In this document: in pieces, positions 26,566 through 34,666 of the stretch
How the letters are laid out: every line of letters begins with the position of its first letter
How positions within the stretch are numbered: position 1 is the first letter of the stretch
Assembly: GCF_020421205.1 (NCBI RefSeq)
Contig: NZ_JAIZZH010000004.1
Span: 1 to 64,000 of the forward strand
DNA: 64,000 nt
Direction of reading: 5' to 3'
Source: Hymenobacter pini
GTDB lineage: Bacteria; Bacteroidota; Bacteroidia; Cytophagales; Hymenobacteraceae
Notes under the pieces: generated by a model
What the model saw: the letters and a program-made list of their open reading frames with translations, nothing else
What the model was told of the DNA's origin: nothing
Database searches by the model: none
Made by a program: the position numbers and the translations under genes

Positions 26566-27156
26566 GTGACCCAACCTTCGCTTACCGGCCTCATCCAGGC
26601 CGAACTCAATGAGGCCCAGGCCGTGCTCGACCGGTTTGTGCAGAACCCGGCCAACTTGCAGGCCATTGAACAGGCTGCCCGCCTGATAGCCGCCAGCCTC
26701 GACGCCGGTGGTAAAGTGCTCACCTGCGGCAACGGCGGCTCCCTCTGCGACGCCCAGCATTTTGCCGAGGAGCTCACCGGCCGCTACCGCCAAAACCGCC
26801 GTGCCCTGGCTGCCATAGCCCTCACGGAGGCCTCCCACATGAGCTGCGTGGCCAACGACTTCGGCTACGACCACGTGTTCAGCCGCTACGTGGAGGCTTT
26901 GGGTCGCCCCGGCGACGTGCTGCTGGCTATCAGCACCAGCGGCCACTCGCCCAACGTGCTGTTGGCCGCCGAAGCGGCCCGCGCCGCTGGTATGCGCGTG
27001 GTAAGCCTCACCGGCAAAGACGGGGGCAAGCTGGCCGGCATTAGCGACGTGGAAATCCGGGCCCCGCACGCCGGCTACGCCGACCGGATTCAGGAAATCC
27101 ACATCAAGGCCATCCACATTATGATTATGCTCATTGAGCAATTGGTGAAGCCGTAA
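26566..27156 (+). CDS. gmhA: D-sedoheptulose-7-phosphate isomerase
   Basis: First step of ADP-heptose synthesis for the lipopolysaccharide inner core: sedoheptulose 7-phosphate to D-glycero-D-manno-heptose 7-phosphate. The SIS-domain phosphate loop ([20 protein letters not shown]) and STSGHSPNV are clear. The product has 196 residues, as expected. The start is a GTG at 26566 ([11 protein letters not shown]), 12 bases after the preceding gene. The other heptose genes are not in this window. Confidence 0.88.
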   Translation: MTQPSLTGLIQAELNEAQAVLDRFVQNPANLQAIEQAARLIAASLDAGGKVLTCGNGGSLCDAQHFAEELTGRYRQNRRALAAIALTEASHMSCVANDFGYDHVFSRYVEALGRPGDVLLAISTSGHSPNVLLAAEAARAAGMRVVSLTGKDGGKLAGISDVEIRAPHAGYADRIQEIHIKAIHIMIMLIEQLVKP

Positions 27157-27176
27157 GTAAGCGTAACTCCACTTTC

Positions 27177-27283
27177 AAGAACGTCATTCCGAGCGCAGCC
27201 GAGGAATCTCGCGTGCTGACGTCAGAATTACTTTGCAACATCAGCACGCGAGATTCCTCGGCTGCGCTCGGAATGACGTTCTT
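27177..27283. repeat. long palindromic repeat, GTCATTCCGAG family
   Basis: A perfect 43-base inverted repeat (27177-27219 with 27241-27283, 21-base loop) fills the gap between gmhA and yifB. The core reads GTCATTCCGAG and GAGGAATCTCGCGTGCTGA. A related copy lies at 37259-37337 and a diverged one at 44170-44270. It may also act as a terminator or mRNA stabiliser for gmhA. Confidence 0.85.
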
Positions 27284-27344
27284 TTAGGTTGTACCTTCCG
27301 CTCTTGATACTATTCTATTCACCCGTTCTCTTTCGGCTTTATTC

Positions 27345-28883
27345 ATGCTTACGAAAACCTTCGGCTCGGCCGTGCAAGGGGTTAATGCTTACACTATTAC
27401 CATTGAAGTAGTTGTATCGCAGGGCACGGGCTTTTACGTGGTGGGCCTGCCCGATAATGCTATTAAGGAAAGCCAGCAGCGGGTTGAAGCGGCTCTGAAG
27501 TTTAAAGGGTACCGGATGCCCCGCACCAAAGTGGTAGTGAACATGGCTCCGGCCGACATTCGCAAGGAAGGCTCGGCCTACGATTTGCCCATTGCCGTGG
27601 GCATCCTGCACGCCTCCCAACAGCTCACCACCGAGCGGCTGGGTGAGTATGTAATCATGGGCGAATTGGCCCTGGATGGAGAACTGCGGCCCGTGCGGGG
27701 AGTGCTGCCCATAGCCATTCAGGCCCGAAAGGAAGGCTTCAAGGGCTTCATCCTGCCGCGGGAAAACGCCTTAGAAGCAGCCATCGTCAACAACCTCGAC
27801 GTTATTCCGGTGGAAACTATGCAGGAGGCCGTGGACTTTCTGGAAGGCCGGCTGGCCATTGAGCCGGTGGTAGTGGACACCCGGGACGTATTTCAGCACT
27901 CCGCTAACCAGTACGCCGCCGATTTTGCCGATGTGCAGGGCCAGGAGAACATCAAGCGGGCCCTGGAAATTGCCGCTGCCGGCGGCCACAACGTGATTAT
28001 GATAGGCCCTCCCGGCGCTGGCAAGACCATGCTGGCCAAGCGCCTGCCCAGCATTTTGCCCGCTCTGAGCATGCAGGAGGCGCTGGAAAGCACTAAAATT
28101 CATTCAGTAGCGGGTAAGCTGGGAGCCAATGCTTCGTTGCTGAATACCCGGCCTTTCAGGTCGCCGCACCACACGATTTCCGATGTGGCGTTGGTGGGCG
28201 GCGGGGGCAACCCGCAGCCCGGCGAAATCTCCCTGGCGCACAACGGCGTGCTGTTTCTGGACGAGCTGCCGGAATTTAAGCGCACCGTCCTGGAGGTGAT
28301 GCGCCAGCCGCTGGAGGAGCGGCGGGTAACCATTTCGCGGGCCAAAGTCAGCATTGATTTCCCGGCCAACTTCATGCTCATAGCCAGTATGAACCCGTGT
28401 CCGTGTGGCTATTACAACCATCCGGAAAAGGAGTGCGTGTGCGGCCCTGGTGTGGTGCAGCGCTACCTCAACAAAGTATCGGGGCCGCTGCTGGACCGCA
28501 TTGACCTGCACGTGGAGGTGACGCCCGTAACGTTTGACCAGATGACGGAAACCCGCCGCTCGGAGGACAGCCGCACCATTCAGGCGCGGGTGGAGGAGGC
28601 CCGCCAGAAGCAGGCCGAGCGGTTTCGGGAGTTTCCGGAAATCCACTCCAATGCCATGATGCCTTCCCAAATGGTGAAGGACATTTGCCGAATTGATGCC
28701 GCCGGCCTCACCCTCCTGAAAACGGCCATGGAGCGCCTCGGCCTCTCGGCCCGGGCCTACGACCGGATTCTGAAAGTGGCCCGCACCATTGCCGATTTGG
28801 CCAGCAGTGAGGATATCCAGCTGCCCCACCTAGCCGAAGCCATCCAGTACCGCAGCCTTGATCGGGAAGGTTGGGCAGGGTAA
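27345..28883 (+). CDS. YifB family Mg chelatase-like AAA ATPase
   Basis: A 512-residue protein of the ComM/YifB family. The N-terminal lon-protease-like domain (LTKTFGSAVQGVNAYTITIEV...VVGLPDNAIKESQQRVEAAL) is followed by an AAA ATPase with Walker A GPPGAGKT and Walker B LFLDELPEF. The C-terminal domain ends in a Mg-chelatase-like part (CPCGYYNHPEKECVCG). ComM is a helicase helping branch migration in natural transformation; the family role elsewhere is less certain. Cytoplasmic. Its stop codon leads straight into an 18-base palindrome. Confidence 0.9.
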   Translation: MLTKTFGSAVQGVNAYTITIEVVVSQGTGFYVVGLPDNAIKESQQRVEAALKFKGYRMPRTKVVVNMAPADIRKEGSAYDLPIAVGILHASQQLTTERLGEYVIMGELALDGELRPVRGVLPIAIQARKEGFKGFILPRENALEAAIVNNLDVIPVETMQEAVDFLEGRLAIEPVVVDTRDVFQHSANQYAADFADVQGQENIKRALEIAAAGGHNVIMIGPPGAGKTMLAKRLPSILPALSMQEALESTKIHSVAGKLGANASLLNTRPFRSPHHTISDVALVGGGGNPQPGEISLAHNGVLFLDELPEFKRTVLEVMRQPLEERRVTISRAKVSIDFPANFMLIASMNPCPCGYYNHPEKECVCGPGVVQRYLNKVSGPLLDRIDLHVEVTPVTFDQMTETRRSEDSRTIQARVEEARQKQAERFREFPEIHSNAMMPSQMVKDICRIDAAGLTLLKTAMERLGLSARAYDRILKVARTIADLASSEDIQLPHLAEAIQYRSLDREGWAG

Positions 28884-28937
28884 ATGATGAAATAGTGCGT
28901 GAATGCCAGTTACTTCATGCACGCACTATTTCATCAT
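28884..28937 (+). terminator. palindrome between yifB and pyrD
   Basis: A perfect 18-base inverted repeat (ATGATGAAATAGTGCGTG at 28884-28901 with 28920-28937) starts immediately after the yifB stop codon. It has no U tract right after it. It may end or protect the yifB transcript. It overlaps the two earliest candidate starts of pyrD. Confidence 0.55.
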
Positions 28938-28964
28938 CTCACTATTTCCCTGTTGCTTTGTGGC

Positions 28965-30002
28965 GTGCTATACAATGCCCTTGTCAAACCCCTGCTGTTC
29001 CGGCTGGACGCGGAGCGTGCTCACCATTTGGTATTTGAAAATCTGAAGCGGGCCTACCGGCTTCCGGGAGCAGCTGCGGCGTTGCGCAGTCTTTACGATT
29101 TCCGTCACCCCAACCTGGAGCGCGAAGTATTTGGCCTACGCTTTCGGAACCCGGTGGGCCTGGCAGCGGGCTTCGATAAAAACGCGGAGCTGACGGACGA
29201 GTTAGGGGCTCTAGGCTTTGGCTTCGTAGAAATAGGCACGGTTACGCCCCGCCCCCAATCCGGCAACCCGCAGCCTCGCTTGTTCCGCCTGCCGCAGGAT
29301 GCAGCCCTCGTGAACCGCATGGGCTTCAACAACCACGGCGTGCAGGCCGCCACCACCCGCCTGCACCAGCGCCGGAATCGGGACCTGGTTATTGGTGGTA
29401 ACATTGGCAAGAACAAGGATACCCCCAACGAGGATGCCGCCCACGACTATGTAGCCTGCGTGGAAGCTCTACATGAGGAAGTGGATTACTTCGTGGTGAA
29501 TGTATCCTCACCAAACACGCCGGGGCTGCGGCAGCTGCAGGAGCGGGAGCCGCTGATTCAGCTGTTGCAGCAGGTGCAGGAACGCAACCAGTCGCTGCCC
29601 AAGCCTCGCCCCCTCCTGCTCAAAATTGCGCCCGACCTAACGGACCCGCAGCTGGACGATATTCTGCTCATTGCCCGCGAAACCAACCTTAGCGGTCTGG
29701 TTGCCACCAATACCACCACCAGCCGGGACGGGCTTGCCACGCCAGCCGCGCAGGTGGACGCCTTGGGTGCGGGGGGCCTCAGCGGCCGCCCCCTGCGTAA
29801 GCGGGCTACCGAGGTTATCCGGTACCTAAGCCAGCACAGCCGGGGGCAGCTTCCCATTATTGGGGTTGGCGGCATCTTCTCGCCCCAGGATGCCCGCGAA
29901 AAGCTGGAAGCCGGGGCTTCCCTACTGCAGCTTTATACGGGTTTCATTTACGAAGGCCCGGGTCTTGTTGGCCAAATCAACCAAGCCCTGACGAAGGCTT
30001 AG
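28965..30002 (+). CDS. pyrD: dihydroorotate dehydrogenase (quinone), class 2
   Basis: Oxidises dihydroorotate to orotate in pyrimidine synthesis, passing electrons to quinone at the inner membrane. FMN-binding residues lie in LVNRMGFNNHG and GGNIGKNK. The class 2 catalytic Ser is in VNVSSPNTPGLRQLQ. The N-terminal amphipathic segment YNALVKPLLFRLDAERAHH is class 2-specific. I prefer the GTG at 28965 (345 aa, near the usual 336), because the starts at 28899 and 28917 lie within the palindrome and add a non-family leader. An automatic annotation may use those earlier starts. Confidence 0.88.
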   Translation: MLYNALVKPLLFRLDAERAHHLVFENLKRAYRLPGAAAALRSLYDFRHPNLEREVFGLRFRNPVGLAAGFDKNAELTDELGALGFGFVEIGTVTPRPQSGNPQPRLFRLPQDAALVNRMGFNNHGVQAATTRLHQRRNRDLVIGGNIGKNKDTPNEDAAHDYVACVEALHEEVDYFVVNVSSPNTPGLRQLQEREPLIQLLQQVQERNQSLPKPRPLLLKIAPDLTDPQLDDILLIARETNLSGLVATNTTTSRDGLATPAAQVDALGAGGLSGRPLRKRATEVIRYLSQHSRGQLPIIGVGGIFSPQDAREKLEAGASLLQLYTGFIYEGPGLVGQINQALTKA

Positions 30003-30011
30003 CTTACTGCC

Positions 30012-30677
30012 TCAGGCCGACGTTATTACCCGATTGGGTACGCCACCGGCGGGCACGTAGCGCCGCTGCAGCCAAATCAGCAGTGGTACCAGCACCAGGG
30101 TGGGCCACAAGAAGTTGAGCGGAAAGGTAATGAACTTAAGGCTGGTAGCCGAAAACGCGGACACTGCTGCAATGTAGGAACCCACAAAGCCCGAAATGTG
30201 GTTGCGCAGCCATTGCCCGGCCGGCCAGCTGCCAGCCCGCCGGAAGCCCCGCAACTGCCGCAAAGTGGTCATTAGCCCAATTGCGCCAAAAACTACCATG
30301 GCCAGATTGAAGGGCCGGTGCCAGATGCCGTACGCCAGTGTACCGGCGAAAATCAGCAGCCCCAGGCCGGTACTAACCCAATCATAAAGGCTGGGCTGCT
30401 GCCCCTGGCTCATGCGTTTGTGCTGCAACGAGCGGTACCCAAACTGCGCCAAGTACAAGCTAAATACGCCCGTAAGCAGCAGAAAGGTCATACTATGCAG
30501 GCTGGCCGAAATAATGGCCGTGCAGCCGGCTACCAGCATTGCATAGAAGAACACCCGCCCCCACAGTCGGTGCGCCGGGCCGCCTTTACGCACGATCAGG
30601 GCCACCGGGGCCACGAAGAATCCGGTAAAACCGGCCGCAATGTGCAGCCAGCGGTTCAGGAGCAGGAAGGTTTCCAT
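30012..30677 (-). CDS. DUF2306-like multi-pass membrane protein
   Basis: A 221-residue protein with about six to seven hydrophobic helices. The segment LHIAAGFTGFFVAPVALIVRKGG...HRLWGRVFFYAMLVAGCTA resembles DUF2306-type membrane proteins, whose role is unknown. I choose the ATG at 30677; an upstream extension to 30740 lacks hydrophobic character. It converges on pyrD with only 9 bases between the stop codons and no obvious terminator. Confidence 0.6.
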   Translation of the reverse strand: METFLLLNRWLHIAAGFTGFFVAPVALIVRKGGPAHRLWGRVFFYAMLVAGCTAIISASLHSMTFLLLTGVFSLYLAQFGYRSLQHKRMSQGQQPSLYDWVSTGLGLLIFAGTLAYGIWHRPFNLAMVVFGAIGLMTTLRQLRGFRRAGSWPAGQWLRNHISGFVGSYIAAVSAFSATSLKFITFPLNFLWPTLVLVPLLIWLQRRYVPAGGVPNRVITSA

Positions 30678-30798
30678 AGTGAGCGGAGGACAGTAGTGGG
30701 GTGACGGCGTAAAGGTGCGCAGTTGGTTAGCCCACTGCAACCAACGGTTACCGAAGCACCATTTCAGCCCGCTGAAACCTCCAAAATAGCCCCTCAGC

Positions 30799-31899
30799 TT
30801 ATAGCTTCACTCCTACCCGGCACTCAATTACATCGGCCGCGCCCCGGTGAATCTTCAGGTCTACGTTGCCGAACAGGCGGTCTGTGAAGTGGTATTTCAG
30901 CCCCAGCCGCTCGTAGTAGAACTTGTTGGATTTGTACGGATTGTAGAGGTAGAACCCCAGGTGCGACACAAACGCCAGCCGGCCAAATAGCAACTCGTGG
31001 CCCACGTAGGCCCCGGCCTTTTTTACGTCGGGCAGCCGGTCGCCGGCCCGTGCTGTATCCTGGAGCTGAGCCAGCAGACTCCGGTCGTAAAAGCCCTCTA
31101 CGCCCGCTACAAGGTTACTTTTGCGGTTCACGCGGCGGCCCACCGCCAGCGTTACGGAGTTTACCAGGTAGCGGCGGTTATCGGTGGTGTTGCGCTGCTT
31201 CCAGCCTACTGAGGTGCTCAGGTTGATAAAGTTGCGCCCCAGCTCGGCAGGCTCTGGCTCGGGAGCGGTGCTCAGCGGCCGGAACGGGCGTTGCTGATGG
31301 TAGTTGAGTCCTAACAGCACCGTGGGCAGGTTGATGCCAAAGTTGGGCTTAGTGGTAGCGCCGTTGGAATAATGGTTCAGGCCCAGCCCCAGCAGCAGCC
31401 CCACGTGCTCCGACAGGGCTACATCGTACTCCAGGCGGGTTTGCAGCGTGGCGTTCAGGCGGGAGCTGACGATGGTGTTTTTGTGATTGGTGTCCTGGTT
31501 GTAGCGCACCGGGAAATAGCCCACGCCGGTGCCAATCCGGAAGTTCAGCTCCTGCCGCCGGGTGTGCCAAAAGGGCTTGTTGATGTACATGCTGGCCGCG
31601 TAGGATTTGCCCAGCACCGGGTTGTGGTAATCGTAATACACCAGCGCCAGGCCCACTTTGGGGTACTTGTACCAGGCGTGCCAGGGCTCCGAGCCGTTAG
31701 TTTGGCGCTGCAGGTTCACCTCCACGCCCGTGGGGTGTGACACCGCAAGATGTTTCACGGCAGGCGTGTGCGCAATAATGAAGCTCCCCTGCCCGTAGGC
31801 TCCTACCACTAGCGGCGCGGCGGACTGTTGCGCCCAGACTGGCGAAAATCTACTACCGATGAGTAGCGCGGCCAGGAGCCACCGGTTCCAACGCGTCAT
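30799..31899 (-). CDS. PagL-like lipid A deacylase (acyloxyacyl hydrolase family)
   Basis: A 366-residue outer-membrane barrel. The signal peptide (LLIGSRFSPVWAQ) is followed by strands and the family motif NHYSNGATTKPNFGINLP, in which His and Ser two residues apart match the PagL catalytic pair. PagL removes a 3-O-linked acyl chain from lipid A, so it would remodel lipopolysaccharide. The third catalytic residue is not clearly placed, and the C-terminal half (from about residue 220) is longer than in PagL. The ATG at 31899 lies about 23 bases after a TACTTTTG element. Confidence 0.68.
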   Translation of the reverse strand: MTRWNRWLLAALLIGSRFSPVWAQQSAAPLVVGAYGQGSFIIAHTPAVKHLAVSHPTGVEVNLQRQTNGSEPWHAWYKYPKVGLALVYYDYHNPVLGKSYAASMYINKPFWHTRRQELNFRIGTGVGYFPVRYNQDTNHKNTIVSSRLNATLQTRLEYDVALSEHVGLLLGLGLNHYSNGATTKPNFGINLPTVLLGLNYHQQRPFRPLSTAPEPEPAELGRNFINLSTSVGWKQRNTTDNRRYLVNSVTLAVGRRVNRKSNLVAGVEGFYDRSLLAQLQDTARAGDRLPDVKKAGAYVGHELLFGRLAFVSHLGFYLYNPYKSNKFYYERLGLKYHFTDRLFGNVDLKIHRGAADVIECRVGVKL

Positions 31900-31922
31900 A
31901 AAGCTAAAGCATGCACTGAGGC

Positions 31923-31930
31923 CAAAAGTA
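31923..31930 (-). promoter_or_regulatory. -7 promoter element of the PagL-like gene
   Basis: TACTTTTG on the minus strand fits TAnnTTTG and lies 23 bases upstream of the ATG. No clear -33 TTG. Confidence 0.4.
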
Positions 31931-32171
31931 GCAAAATCAGGCTGTTGGCCCACCGGAAACTGTTGACTTTCCGGCGTACGCTAACCATCTGCTACTGTAG
32001 AGCTTAACTGGAAACAGCCTCTTCTTTACATTGTTAATTTTAAATAAAATATGATTCTTCCCGCAACCCTATATCCGAAACTTACGCTATGAGCCCCTGA
32101 AACCACGAAGGACGTGGCTGTGCAGTTGAAAAGAGGCCGTTGGTCTGTGCGTTCAAACATCCCCTATTGAC

Positions 32172-32915
32172 ATGAAAAACTTTGCTCTCCTGGCCGCCCT
32201 GGGCGTGGCCTCTATTTCCGCCGTGCACGCCCAAGACGCTGGCGGCTTCCGCCTTGGTGTGAAAGTAGGTGGTACCTACTCTAACATTTCCGGCAACAAC
32301 GTGAGCCAGATTACCGGCCCCAACTACAGCACCGACCTCGGCGACTACAAGCTGGGTTACAACGTGGGCGTAAGCACCAGCATTCCGCTTTCTTCGGATG
32401 GTTTCTTCTCCTTCGCTCCCGAGCTACTGTACAACCGCAAGGGCTACGAAATTCAGACCAAGCAGACCACTGGCCTGGCTGCCGGCGTGAAATCGGTAGA
32501 GCAGGAGCAGCAGCGCGTGCTGCACTACTTGGATGTGCCGCTGCTGGCCAAAATCAACGCTGGTGGCCTGTTCTTCGAGTTGGGCCCGCAGGTGAGCTAC
32601 CTGTTCGGGTCCAAAAACAAGTCGCAGACTACTACCAAGTACACCAACGGCGACAAGGATAAGGTTGAAAATGATGGCAACTTTCTCGATTACACCGGTG
32701 TAAGCCGCGACAAAGCGTACAAGTCTGACCTGGCGCAGTTCGACATCAGCGGCGTGGCCGGTGTAGGCTACATGACCGACGGTGGCATCAGCCTGGGCCT
32801 GCGTTACGCCCGCGGCTTCAACTCTCTCATCGATACCAAAGACCAAGACAACGAGCCGAAAGCCTTCAATAACGCTTTCACGCTGCAGTTGGGCTATCTG
32901 ATTCCGACTAAATAA
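32172..32915 (+). CDS. porin family outer-membrane beta-barrel protein (tandem copy 1)
   Basis: An exported barrel of 247 aa. The signal (FALLAALGVASISAVHAQ) precedes GFRLGVKVGGTYSNISGN, the start of the PF13568 (PorT-type, OMP_b-brl_2) domain. Strands alternate to the C terminus, with FFELGPQVSYLFG as family marker. Copy 2 (219 aa) and copy 3 (198 aa) follow in order on the same strand, progressively shorter, each with its own terminator. The function of the family is not established beyond outer-membrane localisation. The gene has a 270-base upstream region that is AT-rich near 32030-32060. Confidence 0.78.
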   Translation: MKNFALLAALGVASISAVHAQDAGGFRLGVKVGGTYSNISGNNVSQITGPNYSTDLGDYKLGYNVGVSTSIPLSSDGFFSFAPELLYNRKGYEIQTKQTTGLAAGVKSVEQEQQRVLHYLDVPLLAKINAGGLFFELGPQVSYLFGSKNKSQTTTKYTNGDKDKVENDGNFLDYTGVSRDKAYKSDLAQFDISGVAGVGYMTDGGISLGLRYARGFNSLIDTKDQDNEPKAFNNAFTLQLGYLIPTK

Positions 32916-32933
32916 GGCATCCTACCCGCCCGG

Positions 32934-32970
32934 TAACGGCCTCCCTCAACGGGGAGGCCGTTATTTTTTT
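32934..32970 (+). terminator. terminator after porin-family copy 1
   Basis: TAACGGCCTCC and GGAGGCCGTTA form a stem followed by seven T, 18 bases beyond the stop. Confidence 0.85.
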
Positions 32971-33088
32971 CAGCTGATTCATACGCCTTTTGCCGGCAAC
33001 AGCCGTTAAAGGCATCGAGCTGGCACATTTTTGGTGCGGCTGGCTCTCGTGCAATTCCCCCTTTTCTCACTCCAACTTCGTTGCACTC

Positions 33089-33748
33089 ATGAAAAAATCC
33101 CTACTGGCCGCTGCGGCCCTCCTCGCCACCGTTGCTGTTTCTGAGTCCAAAGCCCAGGGTATTCGTTTCGGCTTGAAAGCCGGCGGCAACATGTCTAATC
33201 TCTCCGGCGACCTGACTGACGAAAGCCGCTACGAAAACAAGTTCGGTTTCCACGGTGGGGCCATGCTCAACATTGGCCTGCTCGACGACGGTTTCCTATC
33301 GGTGCAGCCCGAAGTTCTGTTTTCGCAAAAGGGCTTCAAGTTTGCTGAGAATAAGGCCTTCGGTTTGTATCAGTACAGCGGCAGCCGCACCTACAACTAC
33401 ATTGATGTACCGGTGCTTCTGAAAATCAATGCTGATGGATTCTTCTTTGAGGCCGGCCCGCAGTACAGCTACCTGATGAAGGTAAAGGATGAAACCAAGC
33501 GTAGCCTGAACGGCACTGTATTTACCAACTACTCCGGCACCCAAAATCTGGATAACGTAAACCGCAACGAGATTGGGTACGCCGCTGGGTTGGGCTATCA
33601 GTCGGATGCGGGGTTCCTAATTGGCATCCGCTACAACGGTTCCTTCACTGACTTTGCTAAAGACGGCTACACCGGCGACGCCGACGTGCGCAACGCCCGC
33701 AACTCAGTGTTCCAGGCCTCAGTAGGTTTTCTGCTGCCCGGCAAATAA
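33089..33748 (+). CDS. porin family outer-membrane beta-barrel protein (tandem copy 2)
   Basis: A 219-residue barrel. The signal peptide (LLAAAALLATVAVSESKAQ) leads into GIRFGLKAGGNMSNLSGD, the same start as in copies 1 and 3. FFFEAGPQYSYL and GLGYQSDAGFLIGIRYNG are the conserved strands. I choose the ATG at 33089; the frame is open 33 codons upstream but crosses the terminator region and lacks the signal. It has its own upstream gap and terminator, so it is an independent unit. Confidence 0.78.
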   Translation: MKKSLLAAAALLATVAVSESKAQGIRFGLKAGGNMSNLSGDLTDESRYENKFGFHGGAMLNIGLLDDGFLSVQPEVLFSQKGFKFAENKAFGLYQYSGSRTYNYIDVPVLLKINADGFFFEAGPQYSYLMKVKDETKRSLNGTVFTNYSGTQNLDNVNRNEIGYAAGLGYQSDAGFLIGIRYNGSFTDFAKDGYTGDADVRNARNSVFQASVGFLLPGK

Positions 33749-33765
33749 GCTGCACTAGCTCTCTT

Positions 33766-33803
33766 AAAACGGCCCTGCTTCCGGTTGGAGGCAGGGCCGT
33801 TTT
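33766..33803 (+). terminator. terminator after porin-family copy 2
   Basis: AAAACGGCCCTGC and GCAGGGCCGTTTT make a 13-base perfect stem with T-rich ends, 18 bases beyond the stop codon. Confidence 0.85.
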
Positions 33804-33877
33804 GTTTCTGATACCGGGTGAAGCCCGCTTTTGCGTGTAGTTTCGCGGCTTGTTCCGTTTCTCCTTTCCTTCGTTCT

Positions 33878-34474
33878 ATGCAGAAAGCAGTTCTTTCTTT
33901 TCTAATGATAGTCGGCGTGGGCGGCGTGGCCCACGCCCAGCGCAACGTGTCGATCGGGTTGAAAGCCGGCGGTACGCTCTCCAATTTCACCGGCAAGCAG
34001 GCCGAGGCCTATAAAAACACGTTTGGTTTTCAGGCGGGCGGCTTCGCCAACATTGGCTTATCAAAGCTGTTCGCCTTTCAGCCTGAGCTTATCTATTCCC
34101 GCAAAGGCGCCAAGCTGCCTGTTTCGCCCGAGGTAACTACCCGGCTTGATTACGTGGATATGCCGCTGGTTTTCCACATTAACGTGGACGGCTTGTTCTT
34201 TGAAGCCGGTCCGCAGGTGGGTTTTCTAGTGTTGGCCCGCGACAAGACTGACAACCAAAGCATCGACGTGAAACCGCGCTACAACGCTGTGGATGCGGGC
34301 TACTTGTTTGGTTTGGGCTATCAGCGTAAAACCGGCCTGGGCGTGGGCCTGCGCTACAACGGCGGGGTTATTGACATCGAAAAATCGATGCTAGCGGGTA
34401 GCACCAAAGTGCAGAACAACATCCGCAACAGTGCATTTCAGTTGTACCTGACGTACTCGTTCCAGGGTAATTAG
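33878..34474 (+). CDS. porin family outer-membrane beta-barrel protein (tandem copy 3)
   Basis: A 198-residue barrel beginning MQKAVLSFLMIVGVGGVAHA. It shares VSIGLKAGGTLSNFTG and LFFEAGPQVGFL with the other two copies. It is the shortest and the most diverged of the three. The ATG at 33878 directly precedes the signal peptide. Downstream comes a repeat-rich gap and an outward-facing hairpin. Confidence 0.78.
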   Translation: MQKAVLSFLMIVGVGGVAHAQRNVSIGLKAGGTLSNFTGKQAEAYKNTFGFQAGGFANIGLSKLFAFQPELIYSRKGAKLPVSPEVTTRLDYVDMPLVFHINVDGLFFEAGPQVGFLVLARDKTDNQSIDVKPRYNAVDAGYLFGLGYQRKTGLGVGLRYNGGVIDIEKSMLAGSTKVQNNIRNSAFQLYLTYSFQGN

Positions 34475-34507
34475 CTCCGCCGCCGGCTGATTTGCTGGTA
34501 TAAAGGC

Positions 34508-34593
34508 GCGACACTTTGCGTCTCGCCGTTGAGGATGTTGTTTTTACCTGGCGCGGTTTCTGACCGTTCAACGGTAAGACGCGAAGTGTCGCG
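34508..34593. repeat. hairpin repeat, TAGAGACGC family, copy 1
   Basis: Imperfect inverted repeat with arms GCGACACTTTGCGTCT and AGACGCGAAGTGTCGC around a central GTTGA/TTCAAC pair, flanked by CTCTACA at the right. It belongs to the same family as copies at 50318, 52179 and 56981. It is located in the gap between porin copy 3 and the dipeptidase gene. Confidence 0.6.
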
Positions 34594-34609
34594 TCTCTAC
34601 ATCGTTCTA

Positions 34610-34652
34610 CACAACAACGCCCAGCTACTGCAGTAGCCGGGCGTTGTTGTGT
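34610..34652. terminator. bidirectional terminator between convergent genes
   Basis: ACACAACAACGCCC and GGGCGTTGTTGTGT pair perfectly around a 14-base loop. It serves the porin copy 3 transcript and the dipeptidase gene ending at 34667. Confidence 0.75.
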
Positions 34653-34666
34653 GGGCAAATTTTCTC

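Noticed and set aside
27177..27283. Considering the long palindrome an insertion sequence
   Set aside because: It has no transposase gene and is too short; it is better called a palindromic repeat.
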